DNA of 54,846 nt from a virus, in IMG/VR virus record IMGVR_UViG_3300024319_000016, positions 1-54,846 of that record. One strand, 5' to 3'. Both the position numbers and the translations under genes were made by a program. Below the pieces are notes generated by a model. That model saw nothing but the letters and a program-made list of their open reading frames with translations, made no database searches and was not told the origin of the DNA. Positions within the stretch are counted from its first letter, which is position 1. Every line of letters begins with the position of its first letter. Of this stretch, positions 1 through 9,116 are shown piece by piece.

Positions 1-13
1 TTCCTCCCCTTTG

Positions 14-28
14 TATATATAATATATG
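14..28 (+). promoter_or_regulatory. AT-rich start-adjacent element
   Basis: The 15-mer TATATATAATATATG ends in the ATG of the HAD gene. The identical 15-mer occurs at 4504-4518, ending in the ATG of the 1531-residue hub gene. It may be a -10-like element giving a leaderless or very short transcript, or an A/T-rich ribosome-loading site. The evidence is only the repetition and position. Confidence 0.3.
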
Positions 29-877
29 AAACAAACATTAATAGAATCAGAAATTAAAAGACTTATGGAAATCATGAGTGTTGAGGTATCTGAAGGTTTT
101 AACGAAGAGGGTTTACCTGATTTTAAGTATTACGCATTTGATTGGGATGATAACCTAATGTATATGCCAACTGAAATTATGGTGAAAAGTTTTGGAGACC
201 AAGAAATAGGTATGGGTACTGCAGATTTTGCTGAGTACAGAGGACAGATAGGAAAAGAAGACTTTGACTATAAAGGTCATACTATAGTTGGTTTTGCTGA
301 AAATCCTTTTAGAAATTTCGGTGTAGATGGAAATGACCAATTTGTTAAAGACGCTATGATTGCTAAAACAGGTCCTTCATGGAATGACTTTATAGAATGT
401 ATTAACGGAGGTTCAATATTTTCTATTATCACGGCAAGAGGACATAACCCTGAGACATTAAGAGAGGGTGTGGAAGCTATTGTTAAAGACGGTAAGGGTG
501 GTTTATCATTCGAATCGTGTGTGGAGTCACTTAAGAAATATAAAGGTGTTATAGACGGGGATGGTGAAGAATTATTCCAAGAATATTTAGACCTATGTAG
601 ATTTCATCCTGTTTCACACGGAGCGGGTAGTGCTGCTAACCCTGAAGAAGAAAAAATTAAGGCATTAGAATTATTTATTAAACACGTTAATTCTTTATCT
701 GAAGAATTGGCGGTTACGATGGAGTTAGAAAATGACATCAAAAATAATTTTGTCCCGATGATTGGGTTTTCTGATGATGATAAAGCTAATGTCGACAATG
801 TAAAAAAATACTTAGACGACAAAGGAGAAGAAAATGTCAACGTGTATTACACTAAGACTGATAAAACAAAGATGTAG
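26..877 (+). CDS. HAD-superfamily phosphatase-like protein with a targeting-like N-terminus
   Basis: A 283-residue protein with the HAD signature: motif I DWDDN (residues 39-43), a motif II threonine in IITARGH (134-140) and an acidic motif IV in GFSDDDKANVD (247-257). HAD enzymes use the first Asp of motif I to form a phospho-aspartate, so a phosphohydrolase role is likely, but the substrate cannot be read. The first 20 residues form a short amphipathic helix-like segment (LIESEIKRLMEIM) that resembles N-termini of other proteins here (15381, 16161) and contains L-x-E triplets like T4 prohead-protease sites, so it may be packaged in the head. The start at 26 follows directly on a TATATATAATATATG element. 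It stands alone upstream of the tail-tube gene. An alternative is a polynucleotide-kinase-type 3' phosphatase without its kinase domain. Confidence 0.75.
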   Translation: MKQTLIESEIKRLMEIMSVEVSEGFNEEGLPDFKYYAFDWDDNLMYMPTEIMVKSFGDQEIGMGTADFAEYRGQIGKEDFDYKGHTIVGFAENPFRNFGVDGNDQFVKDAMIAKTGPSWNDFIECINGGSIFSIITARGHNPETLREGVEAIVKDGKGGLSFESCVESLKKYKGVIDGDGEELFQEYLDLCRFHPVSHGAGSAANPEEEKIKALELFIKHVNSLSEELAVTMELENDIKNNFVPMIGFSDDDKANVDNVKKYLDDKGEENVNVYYTKTDKTKM

Positions 878-1067
878 ATGCTAGAACTAGTATACTAGTA
901 ATATTTAAGTTATTATATTTTATATATTTTATTTCTTAAGTGTTTTTAAGTGAGTTATACTGGAACTAGTTTAAACAAAATAATTAAAAGTGTCAACTAA
1001 TATCGAAAGATTTTTAAATTACTTGATATTTATAGATAAATAAGAAACAAATTAAAAAAAATACAAA
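878..1067 (+). promoter_or_regulatory. Intergenic region with palindromes and promoter-like box
   Basis: A 190-bp non-coding gap between the HAD gene and the tail tube gene. It holds a perfect 14-base palindrome ACTAGTATACTAGT (886-899), a second GAACTAGT copy with palindrome AACTAGTT (964-971), a duplicated TTAAGTG motif near 937-955, and a TATTTATA octamer at 1027-1034. No ORF or clear terminator was seen. The palindromes could bind a regulator; this is inference only. Confidence 0.4.
1027..1034 (+). promoter_or_regulatory. TATTTATA promoter-like box before tail tube gene
   Basis: Exact TATTTATA, 33 nt before the ATG at 1068. One of at least eight exact copies lying just upstream of genes in this window. 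Confidence 0.5.
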
Positions 1068-1556
1068 ATGGCTGATTTATTAATGAAAATGCCTGTTCCT
1101 TACGAACCAAAGAAAAAGAATAGGTTTATTTTAAGATTCCCTTCAAGTTTAGGGATAAATGAGTGGTATGTAAGTACAACATCTAGACCTTCAGCGAACA
1201 TAGGTTCAGTTGAAATACCATTCCTAAACACCTCAACATTCGTTGCAGGTAGGTTTAATTGGAACACTATTAATGTAACGTTTAAAGACCCGATTGGTCC
1301 TTCAGCGGCACAAGCATTAATGGAATGGTTTAGATTACACGCAGAATCTGTTACAGGTAGAATGGGTTATGCTGCGGGTTATAAGAAAGATATTGAATTA
1401 GATATGTTAGACCCAACAGGTGTTGTGGTAGAAAAATGGATTATACAAGGAGCCTTTTTAACTGACTTAAACTTTAATGACTTATCTTACTCTGATGAAG
1501 GTTTAGCTGACATCTCAGTAACGTTAAGACCAGATAGATGTATATTAGTATACTAA
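1068..1556 (+). CDS. 19: Tail tube protein (T4 gp19-like)
   Basis: A 162-residue protein, almost exactly the length of T4 gp19 (163 aa). It starts with the typical short N-terminus followed by a KKKNRFILRF strand. It contains the family-like elements FNWNTINVTFKDPIGPSA (about residues 62-79) and a C-terminal SVTLRPDRC strand. In T4-type phages gp19 hexamers stack to form the inner tube inside the sheath. It is followed by an intrinsic terminator and then by the tail-chaperone and tape-measure genes, the canonical tail order. The start is the only sensible one and is preceded by an A-rich leader and a TATTTATA box. The sheath gene is probably upstream of the window. Confidence 0.9.
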   Translation: MADLLMKMPVPYEPKKKNRFILRFPSSLGINEWYVSTTSRPSANIGSVEIPFLNTSTFVAGRFNWNTINVTFKDPIGPSAAQALMEWFRLHAESVTGRMGYAAGYKKDIELDMLDPTGVVVEKWIIQGAFLTDLNFNDLSYSDEGLADISVTLRPDRCILVY

Positions 1557-1583
1557 AACTATAACGGCCATATAAAATTAAAG

Positions 1584-1608
1584 AAACTCACTTCATGTGG
1601 GTTTTTTT
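1584..1608 (+). terminator. Intrinsic terminator after tail tube gene
   Basis: Stem AAACTCAC / GTGGGTTT (1584-1591 with 1597-1604, one T-G wobble), loop TTCAT, then a T-run to 1608. It lies 28 nt after the tail-tube stop codon. It also shows that a GTG start at 1597 for the next gene is unlikely. Confidence 0.8.
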
Positions 1609-1659
1609 ATGCTTTACAATGTGGTTATATGGTGTATTATTAAAACAAAAGTGTTTAAT

Positions 1660-2409
1660 ATGGACGAACAAAATTATAAAATGGAAGTAGCCTTCGATGT
1701 AATACCGTTACCGACTAACGGGGTATTCTACAAAAATAAGAAAGACACACTTAAAGTTTCTTTTCTTACTGCATCGGATGAAAACATTTTAACATCACAA
1801 AACTTAATCCAACAAGGTTTGGTTATTGATGAGTTACTTAAGGTTAAAATCTTAGATGACGATATTACCGTGGATGAATTACACGATTCAGACAAAGAAG
1901 CCGTTTTATTGTTTTTAAGAAATACCGCATATGGTTCTATGATTAAACTATCTGTAATTGACCCTGATACCGGTTCTTCGGTTGAGGTTGATTATGACCT
2001 ACAAAACATTAAGTATAAAAAATTTACTCTAACATCTGATAGTGAAGGGTTATTTGATTATACACTACCAACATCTAAAAAAGTCGTTAAATTTAAGTTC
2101 TTATCACCAAATGATGAGAGAGAATTAGAAAAAATTAGTGAGGTTTATAAAGATATGTTAATAAAACCAACAGTCACTAAAAGGTTAGAAAAGATGATTA
2201 TTTCAGTTGATGGTGAAAAAGACCCAATGAAAATATCACACTTCATTAGTACAATACCTATTAGAGATTCTCAGAGTTTTAGGAAGTATGTCACTGACAA
2301 CACACCAGGTTTAGACAAAGGGGTAGAGATAACTTTACCTTCGGAAAAAAAAATACAAACATTCTTTAACCTTGACACAGAATTTTTTCGTCCATTCTAC
2401 GGACTATAA
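1660..2409 (+). CDS. Tail assembly chaperone / baseplate hub assembly protein (T4 gp26/gp51-like)
   Basis: I choose the ATG at 1660 (249 aa) instead of the GTG at 1597, which lies inside a terminator. The sequence begins MDEQNYKMEVAFDVIPLPTN and has the mixed alpha/beta character of the T4 baseplate-hub assembly family (gp26 or gp51-like). It sits between the tail tube and the tape measure, exactly where myoviruses encode tail assembly chaperones. Near its 3' end lies a run of nine A (2345-2353), and a second frame opens there and continues to 2575. The gene may therefore make a short form ending at 2409 and a longer frameshifted form of about 304 residues. The family link is by similarity of style and position; the chaperone role is inferred. 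Confidence 0.65.
   Translation: MDEQNYKMEVAFDVIPLPTNGVFYKNKKDTLKVSFLTASDENILTSQNLIQQGLVIDELLKVKILDDDITVDELHDSDKEAVLLFLRNTAYGSMIKLSVIDPDTGSSVEVDYDLQNIKYKKFTLTSDSEGLFDYTLPTSKKVVKFKFLSPNDERELEKISEVYKDMLIKPTVTKRLEKMIISVDGEKDPMKISHFISTIPIRDSQSFRKYVTDNTPGLDKGVEITLPSEKKIQTFFNLDTEFFRPFYGL
2345..2353 (+). other. Candidate +1/-2 frameshift slippery run (A9)
   Basis: Nine consecutive A within AAA AAA codons of the chaperone ORF. The downstream frame is open from 2333 (after a TAA at 2330-2332) to the stop at 2573-2575. Slipping by +1 or -2 on this run joins the 249-residue ORF to the downstream ORF. A second candidate is the T6 run at 2383-2388. Confidence 0.5.
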
Positions 2410-2575
2410 AACATCTGTTTTAGAAGAAATCTATTATTTAGGGAAACATCTGAATTTCACGTATAGTGATGTTATGATTATGCCTGTCTACGAAAGAAAG
2501 TTTTTTGTTAATATGTTAGTTGAGGAATTTGAAAAAAAGAAACAAGACTACGAGAACGAAAAGGCTAAAAGGTAA
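2372..2575 (+). CDS. Downstream frame of tail assembly chaperone (likely frameshift extension)
   Basis: This open frame overlaps the end of the previous gene by 38 nt. Its only start in the overlap is a TTG at 2372 with no ribosome-binding signal, so independent initiation is doubtful. It encodes about 67 residues with a compact helical part (YLGKHLNFTYSDVMIMPVYE, about residues 22-41) and a charged Lys/Glu-rich tail. It looks like the T extension of G/GT-type tail chaperones, which recruits the tape measure while the tube polymerises. I read it as the 3' part of a fused long form; a separate small protein is the alternative. Confidence 0.55.
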   Translation: MTQNFFVHSTDYKTSVLEEIYYLGKHLNFTYSDVMIMPVYERKFFVNMLVEEFEKKKQDYENEKAKR

Positions 2576-2609
2576 TCTACATTATATCCACAAAAAAAAG
2601 GTTAACGGG

Positions 2610-2617
2610 TATTTATA
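2610..2617 (+). promoter_or_regulatory. TATTTATA promoter-like box before tape measure gene
   Basis: Exact TATTTATA, 17 nt before the ATG at 2635. Confidence 0.5.
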
Positions 2618-2634
2618 GTTATACTTAATACCAA

Positions 2635-4479
2635 ATGACACAAAAAGCCATTGATGCACTTAAGAGACTAAATAACGCAACTGATGAAACGCAGAAGCAG
2701 AAGATAATGGCTGATGAATTATCTAAAGCTGCTAGTGAGGCGTCTAAAAAAGTCGGTGGAAGTGTGACGAGTCAGTCTGCGTTAGGTAAGACTAGTGAAT
2801 ATATAAAATCATTAGGTTCAATGGGGGGAGCAACAATTAGTTTTGATAAGAATATCTTAGATTTAACGGATGATGTGTTAAAATTCGGTAAGGCAATGGT
2901 TAGTTTGGATTTTGGTAAAATTCTTACTTCATTTAAAGAATTAGCAAAACCAATAATAGCCTTAGACACCGCACTTAGAAATCAAGTAAATAGAAGTTTA
3001 GGTCTTACAGGTGGATTGGCTAGAGACCTTAGGGCTGATATTATTGAGGTTGCGGAAGAGACAACAAAATATGGTATTGAAATAGGGTATGTTGCAGACA
3101 CATATTCAACATTTATAAATGACTTAGGACTTGCGGTCCCTATAAGTCGAGAGGTTGGTGAAGGACTAATGTTACAAGCTAGAGCGGTTGGTCTTACTGC
3201 TTCTCAAGCAGGTTCTTTCTTAGCTACCTTAACAAATTTTGGTGTTGGTTTAGAAAAAGGACCTGAAACACTTAAGGAAATGGCTTCAACTGCGAGGTCA
3301 ATGGGTCTGTCTACCAACAAATTTATGGAATTTGCTACTACAAATTTAAAGATGATAAATACTTTAGGTTTTAGTAAGGGAATTAGAGGTTTTACTCAGA
3401 TAGCGGCAAAGGCTTCATCTATTGGTTACGACCTTGCTAGTGCACAGTCCGCCGCTGAAAAACTTTTTGATATTGATGGTGCGGTTGAAATGGCAGCACA
3501 ACTAAATGTTTTGGGGGGTGATTTTGGTAAGTTAGGTAACGCAATTGATTTAATGTTCTCACCAACGAACGACATGGAAGGGTTTACTAATTCATTGATG
3601 GATGCAACTAAACAGTTTGTTTCTTTTAATGCTGAGAAAAACACATTTGATGTTAGTCCTTTAGATTTAAGACGAGCACGTGAATTTGCTAAGGTAACGG
3701 GGATGAGTATTGAAGAAGTTATACGAAGTGGTAAGAGATTAGCGAAGATGGAGATGATAAAGGATAAGATATCCTTTTTACCTGATTTATCTGAAGAAGA
3801 AAGAACATTGATAGGGAATTTAGGGTCTATAAGTGATAGTGGTGAGGTCACCTTAAAAGGTAAACTTGTTAGTAAAATGGAAAGTGCAGAACTTACAAAC
3901 ACACTTAGGTCTTTAAAACAAGAAGACAAGAAAAAGGCGATGACTGAGAAAGAGATATTAAACGAACAGTTAAACCTTTTTACTAAGTCAAATTACTATC
4001 TAAAAGCAATAGCATTACAGGTTACAGGTGCAGGAGATGGTGGTGGTGCCTTTACTGCCGTTGGAGATGACTTAAACGATTTGGTATACAGTATGATTAA
4101 AGACGATACCAAGAGAGAGGCGATGTTAGATGGTTTTATGACGATGTTTGCCAAAAATGATATTAGAGGTATTGAGGCTAGTTTAGAGGCAAATGCTAAA
4201 ACAGATGACCAAAAAATTGCGGTACAAGGGATTAAAGATAAGATGCAGGATTATATGAGTGAATACCAAAAAGTTATGGGGGTATCGGCAAAAAATAGTG
4301 GTATCTCAGGTGTTGGTAGTTCTTTGAAAGAGAATGTTGAGGTTAAGCTTAGTCCAACGACAAATGTTAGCGTTACCATTGATAGTCAATTGGAGAAATT
4401 CACTAATGATGAAAGAAAAATCCTTAAAAATTATGCTGCGAAAGTGGTTGTGGATAATCAAGGTGGTGATGGTAGATAA
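2635..4479 (+). CDS. Tail tape measure protein (T4 gp29-like)
   Basis: A 614-residue, largely alpha-helical protein rich in Ala, Lys, Ser and Leu, with a Gly/Ala-rich helix-breaking middle. It follows the tail chaperone pair and precedes the hub genes, the standard tape-measure position. Its length is close to T4 gp29 (590 aa), which would predict a tail of about T4 length if the usual scaling of roughly 0.15 nm per residue holds. The protein should lie inside the tail tube and set its length. The C-terminus ends in charged sequence (VVVDNQGGDGR). No lytic domain is visible. The call rests mainly on position, length and composition. Confidence 0.7.
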   Translation: MTQKAIDALKRLNNATDETQKQKIMADELSKAASEASKKVGGSVTSQSALGKTSEYIKSLGSMGGATISFDKNILDLTDDVLKFGKAMVSLDFGKILTSFKELAKPIIALDTALRNQVNRSLGLTGGLARDLRADIIEVAEETTKYGIEIGYVADTYSTFINDLGLAVPISREVGEGLMLQARAVGLTASQAGSFLATLTNFGVGLEKGPETLKEMASTARSMGLSTNKFMEFATTNLKMINTLGFSKGIRGFTQIAAKASSIGYDLASAQSAAEKLFDIDGAVEMAAQLNVLGGDFGKLGNAIDLMFSPTNDMEGFTNSLMDATKQFVSFNAEKNTFDVSPLDLRRAREFAKVTGMSIEEVIRSGKRLAKMEMIKDKISFLPDLSEEERTLIGNLGSISDSGEVTLKGKLVSKMESAELTNTLRSLKQEDKKKAMTEKEILNEQLNLFTKSNYYLKAIALQVTGAGDGGGAFTAVGDDLNDLVYSMIKDDTKREAMLDGFMTMFAKNDIRGIEASLEANAKTDDQKIAVQGIKDKMQDYMSEYQKVMGVSAKNSGISGVGSSLKENVEVKLSPTTNVSVTIDSQLEKFTNDERKILKNYAAKVVVDNQGGDGR

Positions 4480-4503
4480 ACACAAAAAAATAATTAAGAA
4501 TAC

Positions 4504-4518
4504 TATATATAATATATG
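4504..4518 (+). promoter_or_regulatory. AT-rich start-adjacent element (second copy)
   Basis: TATATATAATATATG, identical to the 15-mer at 14-28, with its last three bases forming the start codon of the 1531-residue hub gene. Confidence 0.3.
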
Positions 4519-7500
4519 TCTAATTTAAATTTTACAAATACTGAGATATTAAGAAACAGTCTACTTAGTAGGAATCTAGATGATTCTTATGGGTTTAGTA
4601 CACCTTTGCCTAATACTTTCACCGATTCCACATATGGAATACAAGGAACTTCAGACCTTTCAGTGAATGACCAATTGGACGTTAGTGAAACGGCTGAACC
4701 AATCATAGATACGATTGGTGTTTTAAATCAATATGGTCCTGAACAATATAGTATAACAAATATTCAAACGGTAATAAGTAGTATTGGTAGTCAATTAGAC
4801 TATTTACAGAGTTTTGTTCCTTCACCGAGTAGAGGTAGTTTAGGGTTAATTTCAATATTAACGGGTGACGATAATGGTGAGGGTGATACTGAAATGGTTT
4901 CTATCGCACGTGCTCAACTTAGGGGTATGGCATTGGAAACGATGGGTGTTAAGTTAAGAGAATCTACTTTAGGTAGAATTAACGCATTAGACGCCATTAA
5001 TGACCCAACGGCTTTAGACGGGTTACTAACAGGAAGAGAAAGTATTATTGAAAGAGATTACCAAATTACAGTTCCCGGTAATCCGATAACAAGAGCTGCA
5101 GAATATTTCGCAAGAGTTTCGGGGACACAGTTACCCGTTTCTTATATTCCTGGTGAGTTCTTTGAAGAAAATGTTGAAAAAGGTAAAGTTGAAGGGTTTT
5201 TAGATAAGGCTGGTTCTGCGATTGGTCAAGTATTAAATTTAGACTTTAACAGTCACAAAAAAACATATAGTCAAAAACTATTACAATATACTTCGGGTGG
5301 TCAAAAATCAAGACTATTTAAATCCGTAAATTATAACAAATATAAACCAAACTTTGATAGTAGTGTTGGGGGTGTTTTAAACAATGTTGTTGGGTTTGTC
5401 CAAGGACTTGTAGGGTTAGACCCTTCAGATGGGTCTTTTTACGTTGGTTCGCCAGACTCAGACCCAGGAACAATCTTTAACTATGATAGTCAAAGTAATA
5501 CACAAAAAGGGTTTATTGTTTCAGGACCGTCTAAGATGGTTAAAATGTTTGAGGGTGATATACCATTAAACACATACCCACAGAGCGGTAGAAAGTACTT
5601 AAACGGTACTAGACCAAGAAATACAGAAACCGATTTCATTTGGATTGGTGATGGTAATGATATACCAAGAGGAACGATAGATGGTGTTTCCGTACAATCA
5701 AACGAGAAAACCATTAAAGAAGATACTCTTTTAGGGTTCACAGAAAAAATGGTTCAAGACGCATCCGCATTAGAGGGTGAAGCAAGATTAAAACATCCCG
5801 GTACTGTTATAAGTAACGTGGCCTATAAATATCATGATGGGTACAAAATAATATCCAAAGGTAGTGGGGTTATAGGTGAGGATGATGACTTCTGTCGTGT
5901 ATGGACTAAAGATTACGGTTATGACCGTTATGGAAGGTTGGTTAGACATAAAGGAATACAAAATAATCAGAGAAGGGTTCCTGGTTCTGTAATCAGGTCA
6001 CAAATGATGTTAAATATCGGACCAACTAAAGATAATGATGGAGAAAATATAAATTTTGGGACAGATAAAGAAGGTAAGAACTTAACTAAGTATATGTTCT
6101 CAATTGAGAATTTAGCGTGGGTTGGTTCTGATAAATTAAAAGACCGACCAATATGTGAACAAGGACCTAACGATGGTAGAATTATGTGGTTCCCTCCTTA
6201 TGATTTAAAATATACCGACGACAACAGAGCTAGTTGGACCACACACACGTTCCTAGGTAGACCTGAACCTGTATATACATATAATAATTCAGAAAGAAGT
6301 GGTACTATTAACTTTAAAGTTGTTGTTGACCACCCTTCAATTGTTAATTTATTAAGAAAAAAATTAGAGAAGAATATATCTCCAGAGAAACAAGAGGAGA
6401 TAATGACCGCTTTCTTTGCTGGTTGTAAAGATTATGATATTTACGAATTAGCAAGTGAGTTTAGTTCACTATCAATGAACGATGTTGAAAGGCTTGACGA
6501 ATATTTAAAATTAGAAGGGGACTTAAAATCTGATGTAAAAGATGGAGAAAAAGTCATTACTAAACCAGTAGAATCGGTGAAGAAAATTAAGTCTGTTTTT
6601 GAAGAAAAATATGATAGTAAAACGAAAGATATTCAGTTATATTGGTTTAATGATGTACCTGGACCAAACACAACGGCAGATAAGACACCTAATTCGGAGT
6701 TTGATAATGACCTTAATGGTTATATAGAAAGGTTTGACGCACCTCAAGAAATAGATAGTGATTACCAAAAAAAGGTTAACGAACTTACAGACGATGATTT
6801 ATTTGAAGGAGATGTTAATTGGGGGGAAAATGAATTGTTGGTTTTTAAAGGTATTTTAGATAATATTAAATCGGTTGTTGAAGAATTAAAGACAACGGTT
6901 AGTGAGACCCTTAACCAAGAAGACGACACAGAGGATAAATTCACATTTGAAATAAAAATAAAAGCGACCACGTCTGCGGTTGCGACACAAGAATATAACG
7001 ATGCTTTAGCTAGTAGAAGAGCGGAATCACTTAAGAAATATTTGTTAGGGGATAAAGACCAAAAAAGGATATCTATAGTAATAGAATCAATAGGTGAAAA
7101 TCCTGAATTCTCAGGTTTGAATTGTACTAAACTACAAAACACCACTAAAGGTAAAATATACTCAAAATCGGCAACCTATTGTCGTACGGCAACCGCTAGT
7201 ATTGCTGTATTAGGTGAACCAACAGTTCCTGTATATAAGCCGGGAAAAACAGAACCAACATACAAGAAAGCGATAGATAAAATAGAAAAAAACCCTGAGA
7301 ATAAAGACGGTTGGGATTTAATATTAAAAACTATTCACTCTGAATGTGATTACTTTTTAGAATTAAAAGAAACTGACCCGTTGGTGTTTGGAAGCTTAGT
7401 GGAGAAATTAAAATATTTCCAACCAGGTTTTCACTCAACAACACCTGAAGGGTTAAACTCACGATTAACATTCTTACAACAATGTTTAAGACCCGGTGAA

Positions 7501-9111
7501 ACAATAAAAGTTTTTGATGAAAACAAAAATGAAGTTACTGACCTATCATCAAATAGTGCGTTTGGGAAACCACCAATCTGTGTATTAAGAATTGGAGACT
7601 TTTTCCATACCAAAATGGTTGTTGATAATGTCAATTTTTCGTATGACGATGCGTTATGGGATATGAACCCTGAGGGTATTGGGATGCAACCAATGATTGC
7701 GTCTGTTAATATGGGGGTTAAGTTTATTGGTGGTCACGGTATTGGTGGTGCGGTTAACGAATTACAAAACGCATTATCGTTTAATTATTATGCGAACACA
7801 GAAGTTTATGATTGGATGTCGACTGAGACTGATGGTGGTAGAGACCCTAAAAAGGTTGAAGAAATTCAAAACGCGTATAAAGATAGAATGACTAAACAAT
7901 TATCAGACAATTTAAATAACCCAGAAATATCAAAAGATGATGACGAATATTGGGGTAATTTAATGGAAAGTGATACTGAAAATATTACATACAATCAGTT
8001 TTATAATAACTTTACTGAGAGTATTAATGATTACGCAAACGAGTTAATCACTCAGACGAAAACTCTATACGACAAATTTGGTAACTCTGCGGTACGACTA
8101 CTTTATGATAAAGAAAAAAGATGGAACATAAAATCCGTTACAAAATATAGTACGACTGATAGTGTTGAAATAGGGTATATTGGTAGAGATGATTATGATT
8201 ACAATGAAGCTTATGATAAGATATTATTTCTCATTCAATTAGTGGTTGATAATGTAAACGAATTTGCAGACGAAATCTACATCGAACTAAAGAAAACGAT
8301 AAACTTCAATGAAGAGAAAAACGAAGAATATATAAAAATAAATAAACACTTATTAAAAGAGGTTAAAAAGAAATTTTCCGATTTTGGAATACAAATACAG
8401 GACTCCATAAGTGCGGTACACAATAAACAGAAATCATTGCAAGAACCATTAGATGCTTTTAATATCATCTTAGGTGATGAAATTGATGGGTATAGAGGTA
8501 AAGACAACGAGTTTGTTGTGAAATACCTTAATAATCTAACACAGGATAATGGTGATTTATCGGGTGATTTTGAATCGGCGTTAAATAAAGCGAAAAAACT
8601 TTATGATGATTATGTGTCCACACTATCTGGCGAAAGTAAAGAATATGAAATAAGTTCTAAATCTGAATTAACAGACATAAGTAAAGGAAACATCACTTTA
8701 GACGCTGCTCTTTATTATTACAATGAATTACTACCCTTATTTTTAAATGATGGTATACTTGATATTGATGAACAAATCAAAAACAATACGGAATTTGATA
8801 GACGTATTAGAAGAAAATTTGCAGAACAGTTAGTGATTATAAAAAATAAAAACGTTAAGACTCTTAATGTTGATAGTGTTACTTGGGAAAACGTTGTTAA
8901 AACAAACCAAGTTTATGACTTTAGGTTAACCGAATCTATTGACCCGTCAAACACTGAGATATTAAATGAATATTATAGACAAGTTAATCCTAATAAAGAG
9001 GATTCTAAGGGAATATGGAATCCATTTACAATGCCTAGTTTAGGTTCTCCAGATTCTGCGGTACTTTATAATCCGCCTAACCAATTTAGTAATGACCCTC
9101 AAATGGCCTAA
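4516..9111 (+). CDS. Giant baseplate hub / tail-tube initiator protein with OmpA-like insert
   Basis: A 1531-residue protein. About residues 578-605 read FLGRPEPVYTYNNSERSG, the kind of strand seen in baseplate-tube junction proteins (T4 gp48/gp54 type). Around 1020-1050, LRIGDFFHTKMVVDNVNFSY followed by GMQPMIASVNMGVKFIGG resembles tube-initiator/LysM-associated proteins of contractile systems. T4 gp48 and gp54 are under 400 residues, so this is greatly enlarged. Residues about 768-870 hold an OmpA-like segment, with EYNDALASRRAESLKKYL at 826-843. The OmpA GHTD-type Asp is not visible, so peptidoglycan binding is uncertain. The C-terminal 400 residues are charged and helical. It is followed 5 nt later by the gp53-like gene. 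The hub role is likely; the exact T4 equivalent is not settled. Confidence 0.6.
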   Translation: MSNLNFTNTEILRNSLLSRNLDDSYGFSTPLPNTFTDSTYGIQGTSDLSVNDQLDVSETAEPIIDTIGVLNQYGPEQYSITNIQTVISSIGSQLDYLQSFVPSPSRGSLGLISILTGDDNGEGDTEMVSIARAQLRGMALETMGVKLRESTLGRINALDAINDPTALDGLLTGRESIIERDYQITVPGNPITRAAEYFARVSGTQLPVSYIPGEFFEENVEKGKVEGFLDKAGSAIGQVLNLDFNSHKKTYSQKLLQYTSGGQKSRLFKSVNYNKYKPNFDSSVGGVLNNVVGFVQGLVGLDPSDGSFYVGSPDSDPGTIFNYDSQSNTQKGFIVSGPSKMVKMFEGDIPLNTYPQSGRKYLNGTRPRNTETDFIWIGDGNDIPRGTIDGVSVQSNEKTIKEDTLLGFTEKMVQDASALEGEARLKHPGTVISNVAYKYHDGYKIISKGSGVIGEDDDFCRVWTKDYGYDRYGRLVRHKGIQNNQRRVPGSVIRSQMMLNIGPTKDNDGENINFGTDKEGKNLTKYMFSIENLAWVGSDKLKDRPICEQGPNDGRIMWFPPYDLKYTDDNRASWTTHTFLGRPEPVYTYNNSERSGTINFKVVVDHPSIVNLLRKKLEKNISPEKQEEIMTAFFAGCKDYDIYELASEFSSLSMNDVERLDEYLKLEGDLKSDVKDGEKVITKPVESVKKIKSVFEEKYDSKTKDIQLYWFNDVPGPNTTADKTPNSEFDNDLNGYIERFDAPQEIDSDYQKKVNELTDDDLFEGDVNWGENELLVFKGILDNIKSVVEELKTTVSETLNQEDDTEDKFTFEIKIKATTSAVATQEYNDALASRRAESLKKYLLGDKDQKRISIVIESIGENPEFSGLNCTKLQNTTKGKIYSKSATYCRTATASIAVLGEPTVPVYKPGKTEPTYKKAIDKIEKNPENKDGWDLILKTIHSECDYFLELKETDPLVFGSLVEKLKYFQPGFHSTTPEGLNSRLTFLQQCLRPGETIKVFDENKNEVTDLSSNSAFGKPPICVLRIGDFFHTKMVVDNVNFSYDDALWDMNPEGIGMQPMIASVNMGVKFIGGHGIGGAVNELQNALSFNYYANTEVYDWMSTETDGGRDPKKVEEIQNAYKDRMTKQLSDNLNNPEISKDDDEYWGNLMESDTENITYNQFYNNFTESINDYANELITQTKTLYDKFGNSAVRLLYDKEKRWNIKSVTKYSTTDSVEIGYIGRDDYDYNEAYDKILFLIQLVVDNVNEFADEIYIELKKTINFNEEKNEEYIKINKHLLKEVKKKFSDFGIQIQDSISAVHNKQKSLQEPLDAFNIILGDEIDGYRGKDNEFVVKYLNNLTQDNGDLSGDFESALNKAKKLYDDYVSTLSGESKEYEISSKSELTDISKGNITLDAALYYYNELLPLFLNDGILDIDEQIKNNTEFDRRIRRKFAEQLVIIKNKNVKTLNVDSVTWENVVKTNQVYDFRLTESIDPSNTEILNEYYRQVNPNKEDSKGIWNPFTMPSLGSPDSAVLYNPPNQFSNDPQMA

Positions 9112-9116
9112 AAATT

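Noticed and set aside
1597-1659. Upstream GTG start for the tail chaperone gene
   Set aside because: The start lies inside an intrinsic terminator stem and the extra 21 residues look unlike a protein N-terminus; ATG 1660 is preferred.
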